Origin: an uncultured Collinsella sp.
Lineage (GTDB): Bacteria > Actinomycetota > Coriobacteriia > Coriobacteriales > Coriobacteriaceae
Length of the DNA: 6,783 nt
Assembly (NCBI GenBank): GCA_900752275.1
Contig: CAADUS010000258.1
Span: forward strand, 1 to 6,783
Direction: 5' to 3'
Shown: positions 1-6,223 of the stretch, in pieces
How positions within the stretch are numbered: position 1 is the stretch's first letter
How the letters are laid out: each line of letters begins with the position of its first letter
Made by a program: the position numbers and the translations under genes
Notes under the pieces: generated by a model
The model's input: the letters and a program-made list of their open reading frames with translations, nothing else
The model's database searches: none
What the model was told of the DNA's origin: nothing

Positions 1-1
1 C

Positions 2-748
2 ACCAACAAGGGCGTCATTGTGTCCGAGGAAGGCGAGACCTTCTTGGGCTACGCGCGCCAGGTGCTCGACCAGGCCGACCTGCTCGAGGGCAAGTACAAG
101 GGCGCGTCCGAGCAGGTGCCGCACTTTAGTGTGAGCTGCCAGCATTATTCCTTTGCCGTTAATGCGTTTGTCGATGTGATCCGTGAGTTCGATGCCGCGC
201 GCTACGACTTTACCCTGCGCGAGGAACAGACTCACGAGATTATCGAGGACGTCGCGCATATGAAAAGCGAGCTCGGCATCCTGTATCTATCGGAGCACAA
301 TCGCGAGGTCATCGAGCGCATGCTCGCCGCCAACGAGCTCGTATTCGAGGGACTCTTCTGCGCCGCGCCGCATGTCTTTGTATGCGCCGACCATCCACTG
401 GCGGACCGCGCCAGCGTGACGCTCGAAGATCTCGAGGACTATCCGTTTTTGTCCTACGAGCAGGGCAGCTACAACTCGTTTTACTATTCCGAGGAACTGA
501 CCTCGACCTTTGAGCGCCGCAAGAATATCCGCGTGCGCGACCGTGCGACGTTGTTCAATCTGGCCATGGGCCTTAACGGCTACACGGTGTGTTCGGGCGT
601 GATCAGCCATGAACTTAACGGCCCCGGTATTATCTCCATTCCGCTTGATGTAGACGAGTACATGGAGATCGGCATCATTACGCGCAAAAATACGACGCTC
701 ACGCGCTACGGCCAAGCTTATATCGACGCGATTCGTCAGCACATCTAG
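2..748 (+). CDS. LysR-type transcriptional regulator, 5' end missing
   Basis: This is the C-terminal 248 residues of a LysR-family regulator. The frame is open from base 2, so the gene starts before the window and the GTG at 20 is internal. The first visible residues (TNKGVIVSEEGETFL) look like the end of the winged helix-turn-helix domain. A linker helix follows, rich in Gln, Asp and Leu. From about base 110 the effector-binding domain begins (FSVSCQHYSF) and runs through a HPLA segment near base 391 and a DRATLFNL segment near base 539 to the stop at 746-748. Such proteins are tetrameric DNA-binding regulators that respond to a small ligand. The next gene, in the same direction, is a methionine synthase, and the gap holds a LysR-type dyad with MET-box-like arms. 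A MetR/MtaR-like role is therefore inferred; the ligand cannot be read from the sequence. No terminator separates the two genes. Family call is secure, specificity is not. Confidence 0.9.
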   Translation, partial: TNKGVIVSEEGETFLGYARQVLDQADLLEGKYKGASEQVPHFSVSCQHYSFAVNAFVDVIREFDAARYDFTLREEQTHEIIEDVAHMKSELGILYLSEHNREVIERMLAANELVFEGLFCAAPHVFVCADHPLADRASVTLEDLEDYPFLSYEQGSYNSFYYSEELTSTFERRKNIRVRDRATLFNLAMGLNGYTVCSGVISHELNGPGIISIPLDVDEYMEIGIITRKNTTLTRYGQAYIDAIRQHI

Positions 749-794
749 ACTGCTGCGTCCTGTACAGGTCAAATCTCTTTATGGCAGTCCCAAC

Positions 795-817
795 TGATAT
801 AGGAAGCATCTATATCA
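795..817. promoter_or_regulatory. LysR-type operator, MET-box-like dyad
   Basis: A perfect 8-base inverted repeat, TGATATAG and CTATATCA, is separated by 7 bases. Its core ATAG-N7-CTAT contains the T-N11-A arrangement of LysR-family binding sites. The arms TATAG-N7-CTATA equal the outer bases of the streptococcal MET-box (TATAGTTTNAAACTATA, as I recall it), which is bound by the LysR protein MtaR/MetR. It lies between a LysR gene and a methionine synthase gene. The dyad is seen directly; that the adjacent regulator binds it is inferred. Confidence 0.72.
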
Positions 818-836
818 AACTGTTATAAACATATAT

Positions 837-865
837 TTTACGATGGCCATATGAGCGCTCATACT
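837..865 (+). promoter_or_regulatory. Candidate promoter of the methionine synthase gene
   Basis: TTTACG (837-842) and CATACT (860-865), 17 bases apart, each match 4 of 6 consensus bases. With this promoter transcription would start near 872, placing the centre of the upstream dyad (806) at about -66, the usual position of a LysR recognition site. A competing candidate is the extended -10 element TG-N-TATAAA at 821-829, which has no clear -35 and would put the dyad over the -35 region. The sequence alone does not decide between them. Confidence 0.4.
850..863. repeat. 14-base perfect palindrome upstream of methionine synthase gene
   Basis: TATGAGCGCTCATA is fully self-complementary, with no loop, which suits a dimeric DNA-binding protein better than an RNA hairpin. 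It sits between the LysR-type dyad and the ribosome binding site and overlaps the candidate -10 element at 860-865. It could be a second operator. No regulator is assigned. Confidence 0.45.
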
Positions 866-890
866 CTGTCCCAGTAAAGCAACCAATGCA

Positions 891-903
891 AAGGGAGATA
901 TCT
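891..903 (+). promoter_or_regulatory. Ribosome binding site that fixes the start at 904
   Basis: AAGGGAG (891-897) lies six bases before the ATG at 904. An in-frame ATG at 886 would translate through this Shine-Dalgarno sequence and has no such site of its own, so 904 is preferred. Confidence 0.8.
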
Positions 904-2037
904 ATGAGCACTTCGATTCAACCGAACGTGCCGTTTCGCGCCGATATCGTCGGCAGCTTTCTTCGTCCGCAGGCTGTAAAGGACGCCCGTGCCGCCTATG
1001 TCGCGGGTAAACTCGACGCTTCCGGCCTTAAGGCCGTCGAGGACGAGGCCATCCACGACTTAGTGGCCAAGCAGAAGGCTGCCGGCCTGCAGGTTATCAC
1101 CGATGGCGAGTTCCGCCGCAGCTACTGGCACCTCGACTTTATGTGGGGGCTCAACGGCATTGTACGCCGTACCTCGCGTACGGGCTATATGTTCCACGAC
1201 GAGGAGACTACGGCTGATACCGCCGTGGTGACCGGCCCTATCAGCGGCGAGAATCACCCCTTCGTCGAGCACTTCAAGTTTGTTAAGGCGCTCGAGGGCG
1301 AGGGTCAGGTCGCGCGCCAAACCATTCCAGCACCGATCCAGACGTTCTCTGAGGTCACGCTCGATCGCTGCGACGGCCAGCAGGAGAGCCTGCGCGCTGT
1401 CTATAAGACCGATGAGGAGCTTGCCGATGCCATTGCAGCCGCTTATCGCACGGTGATCGCCGACCTGTACGCAGCAGGCTGCCGCAACATCCAGTTTGAT
1501 GACTGCACCTGGGGCATCTACTGCGATACCGATTTTGTCGCCAAAACCGGCATGAGCCCGGTCGACCTGCAAAAGGTAAGCGAGCTGGGCGTGGCGCTCA
1601 ACAATGCCGCCATCGCGGACAAGCCCGACGATCTGGTCATCAACACGCACGTGTGCCGTGGTAACTACCACTCTACCTATGCCTTCGAGGGCGGCTATGA
1701 CCCCATCGCGCCGTACCTGTTCGCACGCGAGGATGTCGACGCATTTTACCTGGAGTTCGATACGCCGCGCGCCGGTGGCTTTGAGCCGCTCAAGTACGTT
1801 GCTCCCGGCAAGAAGGTCGTGTTGGGCCTGGTGACCACCAAGGCCGCTGAGCTTGAGGACGAGGATGCCATCGTCGAGCGTATTCACGAGGCTGCAAAGT
1901 ATGTTCCGCTCGAGAACCTGTATCTGTCGCCCCAGTGCGGCTTTGCCAGCTGTGAGATTGGCAACAAGCTGACCGAGGACGAGCAATGGGCGAAGATCGC
2001 GCTGGTCAAGCGTATTGCCGAGCGTGTCTGGAAGTAG
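904..2037 (+). CDS. Single-domain ('core') cobalamin-independent methionine synthase, MetE C-terminal family
   Basis: This 377-residue protein corresponds to the catalytic C-terminal half of MetE (full MetE is about 750 residues), like Bacillus YxjG/YxjH. The family moves a methyl group to the thiol of homocysteine to make methionine in the cytoplasm. The TIM-barrel signatures are visible. The N-terminal DIVGSFLRP is followed by ITDGEFRR (about 65-72) and QFDDCTW (197-203). The zinc ligands expected from MetE are present as His249 and Cys251 in NTHVCRG, Glu284 in YLEFD, and Cys345 in SPQCGF. The N-terminal half that helps full MetE handle polyglutamyl-folate is absent, so the methyl donor is uncertain (methyl-folate, a methyl-corrinoid protein or another methyl compound). 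A LysR-type regulator gene and a MET-box-like dyad lie upstream. The uracil permease gene follows after 122 bases with no clear terminator between. Family and active site are sure; the exact reaction is inferred. Confidence 0.92.
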   Translation: MSTSIQPNVPFRADIVGSFLRPQAVKDARAAYVAGKLDASGLKAVEDEAIHDLVAKQKAAGLQVITDGEFRRSYWHLDFMWGLNGIVRRTSRTGYMFHDEETTADTAVVTGPISGENHPFVEHFKFVKALEGEGQVARQTIPAPIQTFSEVTLDRCDGQQESLRAVYKTDEELADAIAAAYRTVIADLYAAGCRNIQFDDCTWGIYCDTDFVAKTGMSPVDLQKVSELGVALNNAAIADKPDDLVINTHVCRGNYHSTYAFEGGYDPIAPYLFAREDVDAFYLEFDTPRAGGFEPLKYVAPGKKVVLGLVTTKAAELEDEDAIVERIHEAAKYVPLENLYLSPQCGFASCEIGNKLTEDEQWAKIALVKRIAERVWK

Positions 2038-2084
2038 CAGTAGCGTTCGCAGGTGACGGCGCGTGCGAGACATGGCGTATCGCG

Positions 2085-2159
2085 TACAATGGTTCGGATC
2101 GTATCGTTCGGGCAGGTTATCCGATATGCCCGATCGCCCTTCCATTCGAAAGGACTCAC
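2085..2159 (+). promoter_or_regulatory. Candidate -10 element and structured leader of the uracil permease gene
   Basis: TACAAT at 2085-2090 is a good -10 hexamer but has no recognisable -35 at the right distance. The leader contains two perfect inverted repeats that interleave. TCGGAT (2094-2099) pairs with ATCCGA (2119-2124), and TCGGGCA (2108-2114) pairs with TGCCCGA (2127-2133). They can form only as alternatives or as a pseudoknot. No U-tract follows, so this is not an ordinary attenuator, and I could not match a PyrR-binding loop. The ribosome binding site AAAGGA (2149-2154) lies five bases before the ATG. Confidence 0.35.
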
Positions 2160-3494
2160 ATGTCCCAGCCTTCGACGCCCGTTGCCGCCGATGCCATCTA
2201 CGACGCATCGTCGCTCGGCCGCCCGCGCATGTTCCTGCTCGGCCTACGGCACCTGTTTGCCATGTTTGGCGCCACCGTGCTGGTGCCCGTGCTCACCGGT
2301 CTCTCGGTTTCGGCGACGCTTTTGTTTGCCGGCTTGGGCACGCTGCTGTTCCACTTCCTGTCGCGCGGTAAGGTGCCGGCATTCCTGGGGTCGTCGTTTG
2401 CCTTTATCGCAGGTTATGCCGCCATCGCGCCCAACGGCGAGACCGAGCTTTTGCCCTACGCCTGCCTGGGCGTAGCCTGCGCCGGTCTGCTCTATCCGGT
2501 GCTGGCGGCCCTGTTCCGCGCCTTTGGCGCCAAGCGCGTCATGCGCTTCTTCCCACCGGTGGTGACTGGCCCTATCGTCATTTCGATCGGTCTGATCCTG
2601 GCAAGCTCCGCCATTGCCAACTGCCAGACCAATTGGCTTGTCGCCGTTATCGCTGTTGCAGTGATCGTCATCTGCAACATCTGGGGCCGCGGCATGGTCA
2701 AAATCGTGCCGATCCTGCTGGGCGTCGTGGTGAGCTATGCCGTTGCGGCCGCGTTGGGTGAGGTCGATTTCTCTGGTGTCGCAGCCGCGCCGTGGGTCGG
2801 TCTTCCCATCGTGTGGAACAACACCGTGTTTGCGCTCTTTGGTCCGCAGTTTGATAGCGGCCTCGCCACGACGGCCATCATCACCATCATGCCGCTGGCC
2901 TTTGCAACTATGATCGAGCATATCGGTGATATTTCCGCTATTGGCTCCACCTGCGAGCGCAACTACATTGCCGATCCCGGTCTGCACCGCACGCTGCTCG
3001 GTGATGGTCTTGCCACGATTCTGGCTTCGCTCTTTGGCGCTCCGGCCAACACCACGTATGGTGAGAACACCGGCGTGCTTGCCCTGACGCGCGTGTTCGA
3101 TCCGCGCGTGATTCGCATTGCCGCGTGCTGCGCTATCGTGCTTTCGTTCTGCCCCAAGTTCGCTGCCGTGATTGCCGCCATGCCGGCATGCGTTATCGGC
3201 GGCGTGTCGCTCGTGCTTTACGGCATGATCAGCACTGTGGGCGTCCGCAACCTCATCGAGAACCAGGTCGATTTCCAGAACAACCGCAACGTGCTTGTGG
3301 CCGCTCTGGTGCTCGTGCTTTCACTCGGCATTGCTTACAGCACTGCCGGTGCCATCGTGCTGGAGCTGGGCGGCGTGACGATTTCGCTTTCCGGTCTTGC
3401 CGTGGGCTCGCTGGTTGGCATCGTGCTCAACGCAATTCTGCCCGGCAACGACTTTGAGTTTGCCGTTTCTGAACTCGAGGAGACTGTCGAGTAG
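2160..3494 (+). CDS. uraA: Uracil permease, NCS2/UraA-PyrP family
   Basis: A 444-residue polytopic membrane protein of the nucleobase-ascorbate transporter (NCS2) family, which imports uracil with protons. E. coli UraA has 429 residues. The start at 2160 is chosen because AAAGGA precedes it by five bases; the frame extends 58 codons upstream, but those residues are hydrophilic and overlap the previous gene. From Gly28 on, hydrophobic helices alternate with short loops in the 14-segment pattern. The family core is clear: EHIGD at 253-257 in the eighth helix region, then DPGLHRTLLGDG (272-283) and NTTYGENTGV (297-306). By alignment from memory, Glu253 and Glu302 correspond to the uracil-contacting Glu241 and Glu290 of UraA. 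Asp257 stands where UraA has His245. Uracil is the likeliest substrate; xanthine cannot be excluded. A strong terminator follows 20 bases after the stop codon. Confidence 0.9.
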   Translation: MSQPSTPVAADAIYDASSLGRPRMFLLGLRHLFAMFGATVLVPVLTGLSVSATLLFAGLGTLLFHFLSRGKVPAFLGSSFAFIAGYAAIAPNGETELLPYACLGVACAGLLYPVLAALFRAFGAKRVMRFFPPVVTGPIVISIGLILASSAIANCQTNWLVAVIAVAVIVICNIWGRGMVKIVPILLGVVVSYAVAAALGEVDFSGVAAAPWVGLPIVWNNTVFALFGPQFDSGLATTAIITIMPLAFATMIEHIGDISAIGSTCERNYIADPGLHRTLLGDGLATILASLFGAPANTTYGENTGVLALTRVFDPRVIRIAACCAIVLSFCPKFAAVIAAMPACVIGGVSLVLYGMISTVGVRNLIENQVDFQNNRNVLVAALVLVLSLGIAYSTAGAIVLELGGVTISLSGLAVGSLVGIVLNAILPGNDFEFAVSELEETVE

Positions 3495-3514
3495 AAGTTG
3501 TGTTCAGCTAAATC

Positions 3515-3553
3515 AAAAAATGGCGCCCGTGCGTACGCGTGGGCGCCATTTTT
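3515..3553. terminator. Bidirectional rho-independent terminator between convergent genes
   Basis: The perfect 8-base stem TGGCGCCC (3521-3528) and GGGCGCCA (3541-3548) is flanked by six A's on the left (3515-3520) and five T's on the right (3549-3553). On the plus strand it ends the uracil permease transcript. On the minus strand, with a six-U tail, it ends the hydrolase transcript. The hydrolase stop codon (3552-3554) lies inside its right flank. The loop contains the palindrome GCGTACGC, so the stem may extend inward. Confidence 0.93.
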
Positions 3554-4217
3554 AATGCGTCAGTATCCAGCGTATGCCACGCGCCATTCGTAGATCGGTT
3601 TGGGCAAAGTGATTGCCGGGGTTGAGTTCCATCGTTGTTGGGATGCCGCGCTCGATGAGTAGCTCTTCCATTGCGCGTGTGTCGTCGAGTACGTGTCTCA
3701 TCATGCGGTTGGGCGTCTTGGTTTCTTTTTTGCCGAGTGACAGATAGACAGCTTGTGGGCTGCCGGCAAATGGCGCCGTGCTGGCGCGATCGACATAGTC
3801 GGGAAACCATAGCGACCCCGATGCGCTCGCGATGCGGTCAAAGGCGTCGGTTTGCCAGAGGGACCAGAGCGCGAAGAGGCCCGCGAGCGAGTAGCCGGCA
3901 ATGCCGCGCCAGGTGGGCGGCAGTGGGAGCGATAATTCGACCTTTGGGATTATCCGGTTCAGCAGTTCATCGAGAAATCCGGACGCCTGCCCACCAAAGG
4001 GTTCGGCATCGCGTACGGTCCCGTCGCATGCCCAGGGGCTCAGCTCGCGATTCCAATCGAGTCCGCCAATGGCGACGAGGGTGAATGGCGGGCAGTCGAG
4101 CTCCTGGCAGCGGTCATAAACATCGCTACCGTTGCCCATGATCACGGGAAGGTAGATGATGGGCGCACTTTCCGTATGCTTCGAATAGACGGTTATCTGC
4201 TTTCGATGCGCTTCCAT
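3552..4217 (-). CDS. Small alpha/beta hydrolase, esterase D / enterochelin-esterase-like
   Basis: A 221-residue cytoplasmic hydrolase of the Esterase (PF00756-type) fold, with no signal peptide or membrane segment. An early beta strand reads PIIYLPVIMG (19-28). The nucleophile elbow is GYSLAG at 108-113, with Ser110 the predicted nucleophile; the usual GxSxG ends in Ala here, as is common in this subgroup. SASGSLWFPDY (131-141) is typical of the fold. His203 in NPGNHF is the likely catalytic base. Glu165 in GKKET is my best guess for the acid. Family members cleave carboxyl esters or thioesters, including siderophore esters and S-formylglutathione. Nothing here identifies the substrate, and no siderophore genes are nearby. 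The ATG at 4217 has a weak GAGAG-type ribosome site nine bases upstream. A promoter candidate lies at 4273-4300. The gene stands alone and converges on the uracil permease gene. Confidence 0.85.
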   Translation of the reverse strand: MEAHRKQITVYSKHTESAPIIYLPVIMGNGSDVYDRCQELDCPPFTLVAIGGLDWNRELSPWACDGTVRDAEPFGGQASGFLDELLNRIIPKVELSLPLPPTWRGIAGYSLAGLFALWSLWQTDAFDRIASASGSLWFPDYVDRASTAPFAGSPQAVYLSLGKKETKTPNRMMRHVLDDTRAMEELLIERGIPTTMELNPGNHFAQTDLRMARGIRWILTH

Positions 4218-4272
4218 GGCCTGCTTCTCTCAGCGTTGTGATATCGACGGTTCCAATTGTCGCACGCTGGCA

Positions 4273-4300
4273 CATATAGGTTGGGCTGCATTAAGAACAA
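4273..4300 (-). promoter_or_regulatory. Candidate promoter of the hydrolase gene
   Basis: Read on the minus strand, TTGTTC (4300-4295) and TATATG (4278-4273) are 16 bases apart. Transcription would start near 4266, about 49 bases before the hydrolase start codon. The position between the upstream gene's terminator and this gene supports it; the hexamers are only fair matches. Confidence 0.45.
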
Positions 4301-4330
4301 TCGCATGCACAACGCGCGAGCGCCAACTGG

Positions 4331-4367
4331 AAAACGCCACCGCCGGAGGGGAGCTCGGCGATGGCGT
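4331..4367 (-). terminator. Rho-independent terminator of the surface protein gene
   Basis: On the minus strand the stem is ACGCCA-T-CGCCG against CGGCG-G-TGGCGT: eleven pairs with one mismatch around a ten-base loop. It is followed by a short run of four T's (complement of 4331-4334). It lies 67 bases after the stop of the surface protein gene. The stem is strong and the U-tract short, so termination may be partial. Confidence 0.7.
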
Positions 4368-4433
4368 CGTTAAACGGTGCTCGGGCTAGGCGCTTTCATG
4401 GGCGCCGTTCCGTGCGTTAAAGGCCAAAGGCGT

Positions 4434-6218
4434 CTATGAACGCTTGCGGCTCACCACGGCGCCTGCGGCGATGGCGGCTGTTCCCGCAAGGGTGGCTGCC
4501 ACGATGGCTGCGCTCGAGGCGTCGCCGGTTGCCGCGAGTTTGCCGGCGATCTTGGCTCCCGTGGCTGCAACTGCAACGGTCTTGGTTGTCTTCGTGCCCT
4601 CGGACTTGGAGCCCTCGGGCTTGGTCTCGCCGGGCTTCTCCTCGGGTTTGGTCTCCTCGGGAGGCACGATGACCGTGCTCTTGGCGACGGCTGCATCGTA
4701 GGGGGAGTCGATCGTGGCGTCGCCCGTGCCGATGGTTTGACCTGCCTCGTAGGAGATGCTGGGGCCGTACTCTTCTTCGTAGCGATAGTTAATGATCTTG
4801 CCGCCTGCGGGCGTCTGGATGGGAGCGCCTTCGATCTCGATGGTGCCAATCGCCTTGCCATCCTCGCTTATGGCAAGAGCGAAGATTGCCGCCGTGTCTC
4901 CCTCGGCCGTGAGCTTGCTGCGGACGATCGAGATACTCGCGGGCGTGATGCCCTCGTAGGTCTGGGCGAAGATACCGATGTTCAGACCCCTAGGCTCAGG
5001 GATGACCGCGCCGCTTTGGTCGTTGCTGTAGTGATCGGGGCCATCGCCACCGGTCTCGATATAGCGGGCTATAGCCTTAACAACGGAGTCGCTGATGTAG
5101 ATGTGGCCGCCAGCGACGTTTGGCTGGTGGTTTCTGGTAGAGATTGCAACCGAGAATTTGCCTTCCGCGAACGCGTCCACGATGGAACCATTCTTGATGA
5201 CGATGTCGTCCCCGTCGGTGATGAGGGCGATGGCCTGGCCGCCACTCGCGCTTGTACGGACCGTCACGGTTGCGCCATCGAGCGTGATGCCCTTGTAGGC
5301 ATAGACACCATATTCAACACCGCTTGCGTCAAGGGAGGCGTTCGTGATCGCGAGACTGCCCTCAGCGTCGACGGCAAGATCTCCCTCGGCGTTCGCCTTG
5401 ACCTGGCTGCCGCCCGAGATGTTGATGCCGTCTTCAGCCCAAATCGCCGCTTCTTCTATCGAGCTTGCTTCTACCTTGCCACCGCCTTTGATGATGATGT
5501 CATTGCCCGCGGCGACGCCGTAACCTTCGCCTCCTTTAGCGATCACTGTGCCAGAGGAATCGATGGTGGTCTTGCCCTTGGATTGGATACCTTCGGTACC
5601 GCCCGTTGCATTCACGGTGCCCGAGCCCGTGATAGAGAGGTCGCCCTTTGCCTCAATTCCGTCGGAAGTGGTGCTTGTGGTGTTCACGGTGCCTGGGCCA
5701 GAAATGGAGAGGTCGTCTGTGGATTTAATTGCATCGGCCTCGGCTGTCACATTGAGCTCATCCGTGCTATTCGAGCTCGTTATGTTCAACTCCGCTTTCT
5801 GGTTAGTGCCATCCTGCGCTTTGATGGCGGCTCCGGTGTAATCGGGCTCGGTTTTCACGGTGTTCTTGCCCTCGTACGCAATGTTGAGCTTGCCCGCGGC
5901 CTTGATCTCGCCGCCGTTATAGCCGTTGAGCTTCATGTCATCGGCGCCGTCCCAGCTCCAGGTGCCGGCCTCGTCGCCTGCCGCGGTGCCGGCATTGTAC
6001 TGGGTGCCGCCGACGTCCACCCACTCCGCCGCGAGCGAGACGCTCGGCATGAGCAGCGAGCTCACCGTGAGCGCGCAGGCCAGGCCGCAGACGATGCGGC
6101 GGGTCACGCGGCGCCAGCTGCCGTGTGCGAGCAGCGTGCGACGGCGCACGTCGGGCTCGACAAAATGGGCTCCAGAGGTTTTGTCATTGCGCTTGGGGGT
6201 CGTGAACAAGGCGGCCAT
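4434..6218 (-). CDS. Secreted, cell-wall-anchored parallel beta-helix protein (carbohydrate-binding-domain type)
   Basis: A 594-residue surface protein. The start at 6218 is set by GGGAG five bases upstream; an in-frame ATG at 6332 would add 38 residues with no surface-protein character. Residues 1-42 are basic and unusually long for a signal-peptide n-region. A hydrophobic core follows (43-60), with cleavage likely after Ala63 or Ala64. The domain opens with WSWDGADDMKLNGYNGG (87-103). Repeats of 22-28 residues at 170-371, each like LSITGSGTV plus a Gly-rich turn, suggest a right-handed beta-helix. Residues 518-547 form a Pro/Lys/Glu-rich stalk. The tail LAATG (561-565), a hydrophobic stretch and RKRS form a sortase signal of LAxTG type. 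I would place it with carbohydrate-binding-domain proteins resembling Cthe_2159 (PF14262), from pattern only. Adhesion or glycan binding is inferred. It is probably transcribed alone. Confidence 0.82.
   Translation of the reverse strand: MAALFTTPKRNDKTSGAHFVEPDVRRRTLLAHGSWRRVTRRIVCGLACALTVSSLLMPSVSLAAEWVDVGGTQYNAGTAAGDEAGTWSWDGADDMKLNGYNGGEIKAAGKLNIAYEGKNTVKTEPDYTGAAIKAQDGTNQKAELNITSSNSTDELNVTAEADAIKSTDDLSISGPGTVNTTSTTSDGIEAKGDLSITGSGTVNATGGTEGIQSKGKTTIDSSGTVIAKGGEGYGVAAGNDIIIKGGGKVEASSIEEAAIWAEDGINISGGSQVKANAEGDLAVDAEGSLAITNASLDASGVEYGVYAYKGITLDGATVTVRTSASGGQAIALITDGDDIVIKNGSIVDAFAEGKFSVAISTRNHQPNVAGGHIYISDSVVKAIARYIETGGDGPDHYSNDQSGAVIPEPRGLNIGIFAQTYEGITPASISIVRSKLTAEGDTAAIFALAISEDGKAIGTIEIEGAPIQTPAGGKIINYRYEEEYGPSISYEAGQTIGTGDATIDSPYDAAVAKSTVIVPPEETKPEEKPGETKPEGSKSEGTKTTKTVAVAATGAKIAGKLAATGDASSAAIVAATLAGTAAIAAGAVVSRKRS
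5106..5711 (-). repeat. Degenerate tandem repeats encoding beta-helix coils
   Basis: About eight coils of mostly 23-24 codons lie in tandem, covering residues 170-371 of the surface protein. At DNA level the period is visible: TTCACGGTGCC recurs at 5611 and 5683 (72 bases apart), and a diverged copy starts near 5542 (69 bases). Copies have drifted enough that the repeat now shows mainly in the protein: L-x-I-x-G-x-G-x-V, then a Gly/Ala/Ser turn. Later coils (289-371) are longer and more irregular. Confidence 0.75.
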
Positions 6219-6223
6219 GGTTA

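Noticed and set aside
759..768. Palindrome CCTGTACAGG after the LysR gene, considered as its terminator or an operator
   Set aside because: It is short, has no loop and no U-tract. At this length it may be chance.
886..903. Earlier in-frame ATG for the methionine synthase
   Set aside because: The six extra codons are the Shine-Dalgarno region of the start at 904.
1986..2159. 58-codon N-terminal extension of the uracil permease
   Set aside because: It would overlap the end of the methionine synthase gene, has no ribosome site and does not resemble the family; the ATG at 2160 has a good one.
2038..2159. Terminator between the methionine synthase and uracil permease genes
   Set aside because: The inverted repeats present are not followed by a U-run, so transcription read-through is possible.
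1060..2208. Minus-strand open frame of 382 codons opposite the methionine synthase gene
   Set aside because: The opposite strand encodes an intact enzyme with all active-site residues; this frame shows no family signature and runs across the gene boundary.
2244..2987. Minus-strand open frame of 247 codons opposite the uracil permease gene
   Set aside because: Its composition (His, Asp, Gln and Arg rich, low in hydrophobics) is what results from reading a membrane protein gene backwards.
4389..4406. Five-base stem GGCGC / GCGCC as the terminator of the surface protein gene
   Set aside because: The stem is short and has no U-tract; the hairpin at 4334-4367 is much stronger and is followed by T's on the correct strand.
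5106..5711. Repeats considered as CRISPR or phase-variable tandem array
   Set aside because: They are degenerate, in frame (69-72 bases) and explained by beta-helix coils; there are no identical repeats with unique spacers and no homopolymer tract.
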